Made by a program: the position numbers and the translations under genes | Notes under the pieces: generated by a model | What the model saw: the letters and a program-made list of their open reading frames with translations, nothing else | Database searches by the model: none | What the model was told of the DNA's origin: nothing | In this document: piece after piece, positions 1 through 64,000 of the stretch | Layout: each line of letters begins with the position of its first letter | How positions within the stretch are numbered: position 1 is the stretch's first letter | Assembly (NCBI GenBank): GCA_018340805.1 | Contig: JACMZG010001913.1 | Coordinates: 20,005,697 to 20,069,696 of the forward strand | Direction of reading: 5' to 3' | From: Microvelia longipes | Taxonomy: Eukaryota > Arthropoda > Insecta > Hemiptera > Veliidae | DNA length: 64,000 nt

Positions 1-959
1 TTGGTGATGGTTGTTAGATATCTTAGGTTAAAACATGAACCTAAACTAAACATTTGAAGTGTGGAGGAAGGAAGTGTGCAGAAAAAAACCAGCTGAAATC
101 TTGTCTTTGTCTCATAAACTTATTCAAAGCAAAAGATATTGTCAACGAAATGGTTTGAGAACGTTTTGAAAATTCAAATGACCATGAATCATTTTGAAAA
201 ATGTATCAATTACTACGAACACACAGCGTAGTTAACAGATGATCCTATTCCATAAGCATTTAATACGATCCGGTTCTTGCACCGTATTTGTTTAATCGGT
301 CAAGTCAAATGACGTTATAATTAATCCCGCCAAAAGATGGCGTAGATTATTGTGAATGTTTGTTCAGTTATAAGGAAGTTCTAAACAAAACTATGTTTAA
401 TTAAATTTGGATTTCGCATAATAATTACGTTTCACTAAAAAAAATAATATTTGACAAGTTTTTTGGTGAAAAACGGTAATATTTAAGTGAAATAACAGTT
501 TAGTGCCCTCATGGCTACGATTATGGGCCAGATACATAAAAAAATTAAGTTAAATGAAATGAAGTTGTTTTGGTATAGTAAAAGTCATTTTAATAGTTAT
601 AAACAAAGATACTACTACTAGAAAGTACAAATAAGAGAGAGATTTAGTTTCTTTGGTTATTAAGCTAAAGTTTGATATACAAGTAAGTAACAGATTTTGC
701 TTAGTCAGCAAACTAACTAAAAGATCTTTAATTAGTCAAAAGATTACTAAAACGTAAGTTGGTTGGTAACACTTTAGTTAGGGTTAAATAAAAGTAAGGT
801 TATATTATTAATTTCGTTGAAAATTTAAATGAATAATTAAGTTCAATTATATACGTTTTAAGTTGCAGGGAGGGGCTTTTAGTTGTAGATAACAAATGTT
901 ATAAGTGTTTGGTCGATTTATGATTACAATAAAATCGTCTTATTTTAAAAATAGGTTCA
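1..959. other. Upstream flank of SPTLC1-like gene
   Basis: This AT-rich stretch precedes the SPTLC1-like start codon. I see no exon of the minus-strand BLTP1 gene, no clear TATA or initiator that I could defend, and no recognised transposon. It must contain any promoter and 5' UTR of the SPTLC1-like frame if that copy is transcribed on its own. Confidence 0.5.
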
Positions 960-2237
960 ATGGAAACGACATTAACGAATAGTTATGTCAACGCCGCGGT
1001 TAATTTTGTTCGTACTTCTCAGTTTATATTCGGGCTGGAATTTTTCTTGGCTGGAGTTGTAGTTTGGATTCTACTGAAGAAAAATGATAAAAGGAAAGCT
1101 CCACTGTCTTACGAAGAGGAAGAAAAAATAATCGACGATTACGAGCCGGAACCCTTGGTAAGCGAAGTCGACCCTAATCATCCGAGACTCAAAACTAAAA
1201 TAGTAAAGGGACAAGCTCGCAGAATAATCAATGTCAACGGTGTAGATTGTTTGAATTTCGCGACAAATAATTATTTAGGGCTTCACGGCGACGAGCATGT
1301 CGAACAAACAGCAATGGAAAGCGTTAGGAAGTACGGGGTAGGTTCATGTGGACCCCGAGGATTCTATGGAACAGTAGATGTACATTTAGAACTTGAAGAT
1401 CGACTAGCAAACTTCTTCCAATTGGAAGAAGCTGTAGTGTATTCCTATGGATTCTCTACGATTGCCAGTGCTATACCAGCGTATTCAAAAAGAAGAGATA
1501 TCGTTTTTGCTGATGAAAATATAAATTTCGCCATTCAAAAAGGTTTAGATGCCTCAAGATCACAAGTTTATTACTTTAAGCATAATGATATGAACAGTTT
1601 AAAACAGTTGTTAGAAGAACAAGCCGAGAGGGATATGAAAAACAGATCTAAAGCTCAAAGAACTAGGAGATGCTTGATTGTTGAAGGCATTTATGCAAAT
1701 TCAGGTCAAATGTGTCCTTTACCTCAATTGATTCAACTTAAAAATCAATATAAATTAAGGATTTTTATTGATGAGAAGTGGATCTATCTTTGTGTCGGAT
1801 CATCTTTTATCATAGAACATCAGAGATTGTCAGGGTTAGGTTATTGTTTTTCGGCTTCACTCCCACCTCTACTTACACGTGCGGCTATAACTTCTTTGGA
1901 TAAAATTGAAACAACACCTCAATTAATAGCAAATTTACAGGAATTATCTACTTATTGTCACAATGAGATATTAAATAGTAAATTGATGACATATTTCGAA
2001 TTAAAAGGCGATGTTCTTTCACCTGTTAAACATATAGTACCTCTCCGATCAATGGATACATTTGGATTTGTAGCTAAATGCCTAGAAAAATCAGTTGCAG
2101 TTACAGCTTCTAATTATTTGGACGAAGATAGACAAAAAATGCCACCATCAATAATTATCACAATAAATACACTGCTATCAAAAGATGATGTAAAAAAATT
2201 AATCGCAACATTAAGTGAGGTCTCAGATAGTATGTAA
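960..2237 (+). CDS. SPTLC1: Serine palmitoyltransferase subunit 1-like, intronless, internally deleted
   Basis: A 425-codon uninterrupted frame. The family is the non-catalytic long-chain-base subunit of ER serine palmitoyltransferase, which with SPTLC2 condenses serine and palmitoyl-CoA in the first step of sphingolipid synthesis. An N-terminal membrane segment lies at about residues 17-40. The aminotransferase fold follows, with the family block around YGVGSCGPRGFYGT (residues 125-138); the Cys at 130 corresponds to the cysteine mutated in human hereditary sensory neuropathy. Further blocks are VEGIYANSG (241-249) and the LSGLGYCFSASLPPLL region (290-305). SPTLC1 normally lacks the PLP lysine, so its absence here is expected. 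The human protein is about 473 residues. About 38 net residues are missing after IFIDE near residue 272, where family members continue through a conserved SFG/GxxGRG segment before the Cys-Val-Gly-Ser block. No intron interrupts the frame. The best reading is a retrocopy or a diverged single-exon gene with a damaging deletion; a functional lineage-specific variant is less likely. ATG 960 is chosen because it gives the expected short lumenal N-terminus before the membrane segment. Confidence 0.85.
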   Translation: METTLTNSYVNAAVNFVRTSQFIFGLEFFLAGVVVWILLKKNDKRKAPLSYEEEEKIIDDYEPEPLVSEVDPNHPRLKTKIVKGQARRIINVNGVDCLNFATNNYLGLHGDEHVEQTAMESVRKYGVGSCGPRGFYGTVDVHLELEDRLANFFQLEEAVVYSYGFSTIASAIPAYSKRRDIVFADENINFAIQKGLDASRSQVYYFKHNDMNSLKQLLEEQAERDMKNRSKAQRTRRCLIVEGIYANSGQMCPLPQLIQLKNQYKLRIFIDEKWIYLCVGSSFIIEHQRLSGLGYCFSASLPPLLTRAAITSLDKIETTPQLIANLQELSTYCHNEILNSKLMTYFELKGDVLSPVKHIVPLRSMDTFGFVAKCLEKSVAVTASNYLDEDRQKMPPSIIITINTLLSKDDVKKLIATLSEVSDSM

Positions 2238-2960
2238 ATGAATTAAATATAATATTTTATTAATATTAAGTTTTTATTTAAATGGCTAAAATAGTTCTAG
2301 TCTAGTACTGTTTCTGTAAAATCTAAATCTATTAAATTGCAAAGATCTATGAAAGGTTTAATAAAAGCTTTCATTAGTCTGATGCATTGTAATAAACCAA
2401 ATATTTACATTTAAGTAAATTTTTAAGTAAAATCAAATTGTTGGCCATACAACGGGTGCAGAATATGTCTAAATGAGGGTCTGGAATTTTAGTCTCGAAA
2501 TATCGTGTGAAGGAAATGGGTACAAAAAATAGAATGTCTTTTATTTTTATTGTTGTCTCATATTATTGATTACAGACAAATAAAATCAAATTTGGCACTA
2601 CAACTTTGAATACACTTGTTTTTTATGGCAACCGGCCTTTTACAAATTATTATATATTTTAAAAAGACATTGTTTTTAGTTTGATTTCCCCTTATCACCA
2701 TTATAATTTCTTTGTTCCTTTGAAATTACTCATATTTATATTAAATAAAATAAATAAACACTTTATTATTTTGTACATATGATTACAAATAATATTAATC
2801 CTATAAATTGTACAAAATATAAATAAAAAGGAATATAAAGAAACAAATTTCAAATGCAGTGATTAACCTATCTCTGTATTGTATGTAAATGCATTATGAG
2901 GGTAATACTTACTTATAATGTATATTTTTTACTTTTTTACATTTAAATCATCAATCCAAA
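2238..2960 (+). other. 3' flank of SPTLC1-like gene with candidate poly(A) signal
   Basis: The sequence is AT-rich and non-coding. An AATAAA hexamer lies at about 2360-2365, roughly 125 bases after the stop codon, and could serve as polyadenylation signal. I see no long A-tract or flanking target duplication that would date a recent retroposition, so if this is a retrocopy it is old. Confidence 0.35.
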
Positions 2961-3075
2961 ACCAATATTTTACCTGAATTATCCGTTTCAGGCTTTTTAA
3001 GACATAAGTGATTTTCACAAAGTTGTTTGTCTGTACGTGTGTTTAAAACTTATGTATTCACTGCCTCAGGATGTG
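2960..3075 (-). repeat. Copy of dispersed 'GTTTCATCCTGGTTTC' repeat family
   Basis: The reverse complement carries the same ordered blocks found at 9740-9950 and 10800-10995: CAGACAGACAACTTTGTGAAAA, a TTAAAAA motif, and a GATAATTC/GGTTT block. It is a degenerate copy of a dispersed element of unknown class. Similar material recurs, also reverse-complemented, at 58575-58710. Confidence 0.5.
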
Positions 3076-3104
3076 TTGCTGTTTAAATTTTGGGTTTATA
3101 TATT

Positions 3105-3185
3105 ATGAGGACAAGTGAAGCGAGTTAAGTATTGAGGATGAGCGTAGTGAATTGATATGGTAAGGGAAAAGTTCCGAGGCACTCC
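3105..3185 (+). repeat. Fragment of 5S-SINE body (GAGGACAAGYGAAGCGAG repeat)
   Basis: It contains the diagnostic GAGGACAAGTGAAGCGAG block and the downstream GGTAAGGGAAAAGTTCCGAGG tail that also end the 5S-headed SINEs at 32659 and 59259. No 5S head is present, so this is a 5'-truncated copy. Confidence 0.6.
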
Positions 3186-3235
3186 GCATCCGATTATTTA
3201 AAATAATAGGGTACAGGTAAACCATCAGTAAGAGT

Positions 3236-3470
3236 CATCCGTGGTGTAGTGGTTAAGGTACGCGGCCAATACACAGAATGAATGGACTTTAGTCATGGGT
3301 TCAATCCCAGCACGGGCCTCTAGGATTTTTATGAGATGGATAAAAATTCTGCGTACCACGTCCTTCAGATGGGGGACGTAAAGCCGGTGGTCTCGAGCCT
3401 GTGCGTTGTCAGGTACTCGTTAAAGATCCCTTACCCTAAATGAAACTGGGTATAGGCAAAATTTAGGACC
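3236..3470 (+). mobile_element. tRNA-derived SINE, copy 1
   Basis: The head carries a Pol III A-box-like block (GTGGTGTAGTGGTTAAGG) and a B-box (GGGTTCAATCCC). The body shares with the minus-strand copy at 16690-16903 the blocks GGGCCTCTAGGATTTT, CGTAAAGCCGGTGGTCTCGA and AAAGATCCCTTACCCTAAATG. The head does not fold as a clean tRNA, which excludes a functional tRNA gene. It lies downstream of the last BLTP1 exon seen in the window. Confidence 0.8.
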
Positions 3471-3670
3471 CTTATTGTAGATTCATTATAATACTATACT
3501 GTTTCTGCCTTGTAGTTTAAAGTGTATGGAGGTTTGGTTTAACAGAGAGGGCACTTGTTGTTCCTAGTTTTCACTAGACTATATGAGTCTGTGAAAATAT
3601 GTATAATTGCTTGAGAAAGCATGAGAGGAACCATAGAAATTAACGGCTCTTCTGTCTAGATGAGATGACA

Positions 3671-3770
3671 TATACCTACACTTGAAATTAAAAGGAGTAG
3701 AACACTATCTTAGGGAGTTGGCAAAAAGGGCCCAACAACGTGGCCTACTTGCCACGTTGGCAAATATGGC
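3671..3770 (+). repeat. Dispersed repeat shared with about 37905
   Basis: The blocks GTAGAACACTATCTTAGGGAG and CCACTTGCC-like recur in the same order at about 37905-37985. The class is unknown, with no TIRs or tail identified. A short open frame starting here at 3682 is composed of this repeat and is not a gene. Confidence 0.4.
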
Positions 3771-4642
3771 AATATTTGGTTATGACAGCTACAATTATTG
3801 TTATTATAAAATTATTATTTCCTTTATTTATTTTTCACAAAAATGGTTCGCTGTTGTCATGTTCTACATTACAAAAATTCAGACACTAATAGTAAAAAGA
3901 AGTCTTTTTAAAACTTCCACAGAACGCTACTGATGGCAGGCAAGTGTAAATTTCATTTAATTATTTTATTGATTTAGTAAATTTTATCGGGTAATTATAA
4001 TAAATCACATGTGTGCAGCATCTTCCCGATGTAATTAAAATACAGGCTGCATTTAATGCCAAAATCTATCTTCTAGCATGTGTAAACTTTAGCCACTATT
4101 TCATTATTACCTGATTGAGTCAATCAAATTAATAAATTACTTGAATGAAAAACTTAAAAGTAATCAGAAGCGTTCTGTGTAAGTTTAAAGACGACGAAGG
4201 CCGTTCAAAGCGGTACAGCTAGTTAAAAGTATGACTATGCAAAGTATAAATATTTAATTTCAAACTAACTTGGGCAAAAAGAGGGAAATTAAGCCACGCC
4301 CACTCAATTGAAAGGTAGGTCCCCCGCTGCGCTATTGTCGATCGGAATCCAAATTTTCCCACCATTGAGTCGACAGTCTTACTGTTTAAATATCTATAGT
4401 CTCTGGTAGTAACTAATAAAAATTTTCATACAAACGTAGAAATACCATCACAAAATTATAAGGGAGAAATTTTGATGAAAAAATAATTTTTGGGGAAATG
4501 TGAGGTTAACAAACATATTCTGCTCCTCTGGGTCATTCAAGGAACTTTGTATGGCCATACAATCTTTGTTTCATCAATAATAATAATAAAATATTTTTTT
4601 ATAGTCTTATTTACAGTATACGAGTTTAAAACTTAAAAATTA

Positions 4643-4970
4643 TTCTGATGCGGAGATCCACAAGCCAAGCAATTTTTTTAAATGTTCGCTTTCTTGCTTA
4701 AGTATTCGGTATAATCCTCAAAGCCTAAGCAGTAGCATCACAACTTGTTTTATTTTTTCAAATAAAATGTTCTAAAAATGGGCATAAACTGAGCAAATAA
4801 TGCAGTGCTGTGTATTCTAGAATATATGTATACCTACTAAAAAATATTAAACAAGTTGTGACGCAACTGCTTAGGTTATAAAGTATATACCAAAAACATA
4901 AGCAAGAATTGTTTTGATTGGCAAGAAAGCATGCATTTCAAAGAAATTTCAGCCGACTTGCTGGCCATAA
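4643..4970. mobile_element. TIR element (GCGGAGATCC family), copy at 4643
   Basis: The left end (TTCTGATGCGGAGATCCACA) is followed by CGCTTTCTTGCTTAAGTATTCGG and CTAAGCAGTAGCATCACAAC. The inverted complements of these internal blocks occur on the right side (GACGCAACTGCTTAG, then AAGCAAGAA). This arrangement matches the copies at 34146-34581 and 12341. The right terminus is decayed. It is a non-autonomous DNA-transposon-like element with no coding capacity. Confidence 0.6.
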
Positions 4971-5968
4971 TTTTTCCTAATTAGATTTTTGGATTAATTT
5001 TATATCAGGGCATTTCACAATTATTATAGCTTATTTTTTATATAATATATTTTTTACACAAACTATTTTTAGCTTATACACACAATTACATTTATAGACA
5101 AAAATTCAAATTATTGTCTTCCTGGTTTTTATACCATGCAACATTTTGTAAGACGTTTAACAAAACATAATAAGGTGTTAAACTGATGAATCGTAATTTC
5201 TAATATCACATTTAGCACAAATATTTTGACTTATTTTCATCAAATCGATATCAAATTTTCAACTCAAACAACTTTTAGACCCTATTTTGAGATAAGTAGC
5301 CAAAAATAAGAAAACTAATTTGAACTGTTTTGAAATCATAACCTTAAGACATGGGTTTTAAAATATAACCTTTCTGTGATCTCAAACTTAATGTGGTTTA
5401 TGAAACTTTGAAAGCGAATCTAATAATAAACACGAGTTTATTGAAATGAGAGACTAGTTATTTTCATGAAATATTATAATAAATCACAACTAAAGTCTTA
5501 CATAAGCAGTCAAGAAAAAATTACTTCCTGCCTGAATTTCAAGCGTAATACCATGTATTTTAAGTAAAATGTCTTAAAGCAGATAATACTTTACCCGAGG
5601 ATCTTGAATAAAGGTTATGACGCATTAAGGAACTTTTCTGATCCCATGGTCGTTGCATGAAATAGAGAAATAGGAGCAAACTTACTTTCCCATGGTTGTA
5701 GCAAAAAAAAAATAAAATAATGGCCTTATGCAACTTAAAAAAGGTGCAAGATGCAGGTTATGTTACAAGGATAAATTGAGTTTTTCCTCAACTTTATTTA
5801 GTGCTTGTCTTGATTTCAGTTAACTTTTGGTACTTATTAAAGAGACTAATACTTAAAGGGAGGATACAACAGCTTTTATCATTTTCTGGGTAGCTTGGTA
5901 CCATAACTGTACATTGGCGCCGCCATTTTTTATTTTGATTAATAATTACAACTTCACATAGATCAGTG

Positions 5969-5973
5969 ACATA

Positions 5974-6025
<52 letters not shown>

Positions 6026-6046
6026 TTATATTATATATATATACAT
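5969..6046. repeat. (AT)n microsatellite
   Basis: A dinucleotide AT/TA run of roughly 75 bases with a few interruptions. It has no coding meaning. Confidence 0.95.
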
Positions 6047-7208
6047 TATTTTTCAACTATTTGTCTTAAATTAAATATAACGAATGCATTAATTGTAATT
6101 ATTATCTATCACATGTATTCTTTCATTATCAGTTTTGATTAAAGTAATTTTATGTGATGTCACTAAAAATGTCTGTCGTTTCTCGGGTGTATTATAAATA
6201 TGTGCTCTGATAGAGGTTGTATAGTGTAGGTGAGACTAATCTCTCTCTAGGGAGGTTCTAGTAGGAGTAAATATAGTTATGGCACCTAATAGTAATAACT
6301 GTCACACTTTATTATTAAACTGTCACTGTGTTATTTTACCAAAGTCCTCTTTCGTGCTTATTAAATCAATTTAAATAAAACAGCCAAAAAAGATATTACT
6401 TTTTACTATTTGTTTATAACCTTCTCAAAAAGCAAAACAACTGGAACTCCTCGGGAGGTAAGTTTGCCTATAAATTTAGGACTTAAACAGTGAATGTAAT
6501 AATTGTAAGCATGCATAGTTTGTACCAAGTATGTTCAGTTTGTTTTTGACACATGTTTTGTGATGGATTCTTCTCTATTTTTTTGTTCTTGATAAGGTCA
6601 CATTGTTCTTTGATTGGGTCAATCGACTTTGTGTGCCATCCCTTTTATTTAAGATCCTTGACTTTATAGCAGTTTGTCATATTACTAGTGATATTATACA
6701 GTAATATATAGTATAATATTATATGATGTAATATTATATTTATATGACTAGTTTATATATAAGTTGCATACTGCCAAGATATAAGCAAATTTTCAAATGC
6801 ATTAAACAAGGTAATAATTGTTTCTATGAGCTTTATCCCTGATTATAGGGGACACATTAGCAATAATATTTTCTTTATATATACATCACTATAATTAGAG
6901 TTTAAGCCTGAATAAGCTTTATTATTTTTTTATTTTATTTATAATTAAAATGTTAAATTAAAGAAAATTTAAATATTTTTATTAGTCATTTGAATTATTT
7001 ATTATTACCTATCTCTAAAGTACCTACATATGCAGAGGTAGGATAATAAAACAAATAGTAAATTGGAGTACAAACATTAAGACAGTTTTCAAACTAGAGT
7101 ACTCATAAAATCTAGAGTACTGACAAGGGATAATTTTTTAACTAAAATATCTATAAATCAGAGTAGTGACAATATTGTAATAGCTATATTTATAATTAAA
7201 TTATTATT

Positions 7209-7221
7209 AATAAGTAATGAT
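7209..7221. repeat. Left 13-bp target-site duplication
   Basis: AATAAGTAATGAT here is repeated exactly at 8159-8171, directly after the A-rich tail of the intervening element. This marks an insertion by target-primed reverse transcription. Confidence 0.85.
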
Positions 7222-8158
7222 ACCGAGTCCGGTAGCTCAGTGGTAGAGCGCACGCCTTTCGACCTGGAGGTCGAGGGTTCAAATCCAGCCGGGGGAGGAC
7301 CTCAATATGAGGTTATCCCTTGTACCGTACACTCGGGAGGTCTTGAATTCAAGGCCGGCCAACCCAGCCAAGGTTTTACGTGGTTTCCTTGGCTACTAAT
7401 ACGCAAATGCGAGGTTGGATCTAGTTTCATCTGAGACAAGTCTGGATCCACGTTTCCGTTGTCTCCAGCTCACGAAAAGTTAATGTTCTGCGGGCTGGGG
7501 GAGATGAAGGTCGGAAAGATATACTGAGCCTTTGTATGTCTGAAAACTTAGTCAGTGAAAGTGATGGCGGCAACACGAGTAACGTAAGTGACTAGGAACA
7601 AAGTGCTCGGTTCTTGAAGACAGACGTCTCCTAATGGCACTGCGGAGCTTTAACTTTTAGGTCAGGGCTATAGAATGAGTTTGTACACGCTGACATCTGG
7701 GTGCTAGAGTTCTTTGTCGGGTGGCGCTGGACTGGCCAGAGCGGTGAGCCTAGCTAGAGTCTGGTGATGCTAGTGGAACTGATGAGATTGGTGAGACTGG
7801 AAGGACGAGGTCAAGTGAACTAATGTGATCAGGGAGCTAGTAAGACTAGATTAAACAAGCACACAGTGAACTAGTAGTCGGCGCTAGCCAGAGCGGTGAG
7901 TCTAGCTGGTCTAGATGAACTAAGGCACACTGTGAACTAGTCGCAGATACTAGCCAGAGCAGTGAGTTTGGATAGAGTCTGGTTGGGCTGGATGAACTAG
8001 ACACAGTGTGAACCGGTTACATGTGCTACCATGTACGGAGAGGGTGCTTCCTAGATGATTGGATGTGTACAAACTCAGGGGTTAATGTTAAGTGAGATTT
8101 GAGTGAGGGGAAAACGCTAAATGACCCTACGGGTTAAAGCGTAAAAAAAAATAAATAA
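7222..8158 (+). mobile_element. Long tRNA-headed SINE-like retroelement with TSD
   Basis: The 937-bp element begins with a tRNA-like head at about 7227-7300: A-box TAGCTCAGTGGTAGAGCG and B-box GGGTTCAAATCC. It ends in an A-rich tail (AAAAAAAAATAAATAAAA) and is flanked by a perfect 13-bp duplication. It is markedly more GC-rich than its surroundings. The second half (about 7730-8040) contains three diverged repeats of a unit carrying GCCAGAGCGGTGAG, then CTAGCT/GTCTGG, then GTGAACTAG. There is no coding frame of note. The length is unusual for a SINE; it may be a composite or an SVA-like tRNA-headed retroposon mobilised by a LINE. Confidence 0.8.
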
Positions 8159-8171
8159 AATAAGTAATGAT
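8159..8171. repeat. Right 13-bp target-site duplication
   Basis: This is the exact second copy of AATAAGTAATGAT (7209-7221), immediately after the element's A-rich tail. Confidence 0.85.
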
Positions 8172-8798
8172 GTCGGGAGTAATGATGACCAACTCGTGTA
8201 ATTTAATACCTAGAGTCAACCGCTCTTTTATAAAATCACCTTAAAAATTAGTTTATTATAAAGAATCAGAAATATATTATCTGCCAATATATATTAAACA
8301 GAATTTAATTTCTACCCACTTCTAGTTCTCATTATTAGTACTCGAAAGAATTTCATTTCTACCATCTTCTAATTTTTATAATAATAACTTTAGCTCCACT
8401 CAATTAATACTTCCGAACAAAGTTAAAGCAACACTTAATTGGCAACTTTAAAAGATACAACAATGCTTGACTTAAAAAGTAATTAAATAATTTTTAAGAT
8501 ACAAAATAAAATTCAAAACATAACCTGACTTACAGTGTTGCCAGAGTAGGGAATTTTTTCGTCACTTAAAAAAGGGGTTGAAAGCATTGTGATTTTGGCG
8601 GGCTGTCAATTGATCTTAGCCGTGTTTTTTACTATAATGCAATGTTCAATGCATCTATTTTTGGTTTCAAATTTGTCTTGATCCTATTTTATTTTATTGT
8701 ATACTTCATAAACATACAAATTACATTCAATATTTTTATAAATTAAATTTTCAAAACTATATGTTAACAACAAATAAAGATTATAATATAAATGGTAC

Positions 8799-63550
<54,752 letters not shown>

Positions 63551-63784
63551 CTTTTAACAATAAAGACAGAAGAAGTTAATAAATATTAAAAAATAGTATA
63601 AAATAATACAATAATGCTTGTTTATAGCCTTAGGCATAAATGTTATTATAAATGTTTATTTTTTAAATTTGTGTAAAAATATTAAATTGTATAATAGAAA
63701 TTACACTCTTACAAATTAGATAAAATAATATAAATTAATCATATATAATGTTTATACAACATACAAAAAATTAATGTAGCAATA

Positions 63785-63900
63785 ACACAATCCGAGCCGC
63801 CTCCATGCCCAAGGTTGTTAAGGTGTTAGTCTTTAAACTGACCTTTGACACCCACAGAGGTCTAGGGTTCGCATCTTAGGTTACGCTCTCAGTTTATAGA
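63785..63900 (+). mobile_element. Possible tRNA-derived SINE head
   Basis: AAGGTTGTTAAGGTGTTAGT resembles an A-box region and CTAGGGTTCGCATCTTAGG a B-box, about 55 bases apart. It cannot form a standard tRNA. The element, if real, runs to the window end. Confidence 0.35.
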
Positions 63901-64000
63901 AGATTATTGTTTAGATGAATTATCGCCAACTTTAGAATAAACTTTGAGCGTAACGGTTGCTACTACCACCCGAGGTAGTTCCCGCAGGGGTTATCCTGAT

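Noticed and set aside
3682..3933. 83-codon ORF
   Set aside because: It begins inside a repeat shared with 37905 and continues through AT-rich sequence with no domain.
7227..7300. tRNA gene
   Set aside because: It has A- and B-box-like sequences but no matching acceptor stem. It is the head of a 937-bp element with poly(A)-like tail and TSD, so it is a SINE-type head.
7240..7434. 64-codon plus-strand ORF
   Set aside because: It lies wholly inside the tRNA-headed retroelement and reads through its Pol III promoter.
2238..8798. Further BLTP1 exons downstream of exon 22
   Set aside because: I looked for phase-0 exons continuing the TEVLTATQQ block on the minus strand and found none that I could defend. 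Small exons could have been missed.

Overview
The window is eukaryotic nuclear DNA, AT-rich, with GT-AG introns, microsatellites and dense transposon debris. Protein similarity points to an arthropod, most likely an insect. The order cannot be fixed from the sequence; hemipteran-like is only a guess.

Two protein-coding genes are visible. The main one fills 8799-63550 on the minus strand. Its 22 inferred exons join into 990 uninterrupted codons, with matching phase at every junction. The product is a middle-to-C-terminal part of the giant bridge-like lipid transfer protein BLTP1 (KIAA1109 / fragile-site-associated protein; Drosophila tweek). The 5' end lies beyond position 63550 and the 3' end lies below 8799, apparently outside the window. 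The second gene, at 960-2237 on the plus strand, is an intronless serine palmitoyltransferase subunit 1 (SPTLC1) reading frame. It has lost roughly 38 residues in the catalytic-fold region. It probably sits, antisense, in a later intron of the BLTP1 gene or just past its 3' end.

Nearly all the rest is intronic mobile DNA. The LINE remnants are a CR1/Jockey-like fragment at 15985-16680 (+), another at 17430-18960 (-), an I/R1-group element with RNase H at 20665-22740 (-), an RTE element at 31501-32655 (-), a CR1/Jockey-like C-terminus at 51510-52130 (-), and a longer EN-RT element at 59890-63110 (-). The SINEs are 5S-rRNA-derived copies at 32659 and 59259 with body fragments elsewhere, two inverted copies of a tRNA-headed family at 3236 and 16690, and a 937-bp tRNA-headed element at 7222-8158 with a 13-bp target duplication. 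DNA-transposon-like elements include a hAT MITE with a perfect 8-bp duplication (52980-53778) and several families with long terminal inverted repeats. Several foldback or solo repeats carry a hammerhead-ribozyme-like core.

The 13.4-kb intron between exons 16 and 17 holds an 851-base assembly gap (30650-31500). About 7 kb before the gap is of unclear origin and contains a broken, charged ORF. Exons were placed by reading splice sites and frames by eye; no alignment was run.
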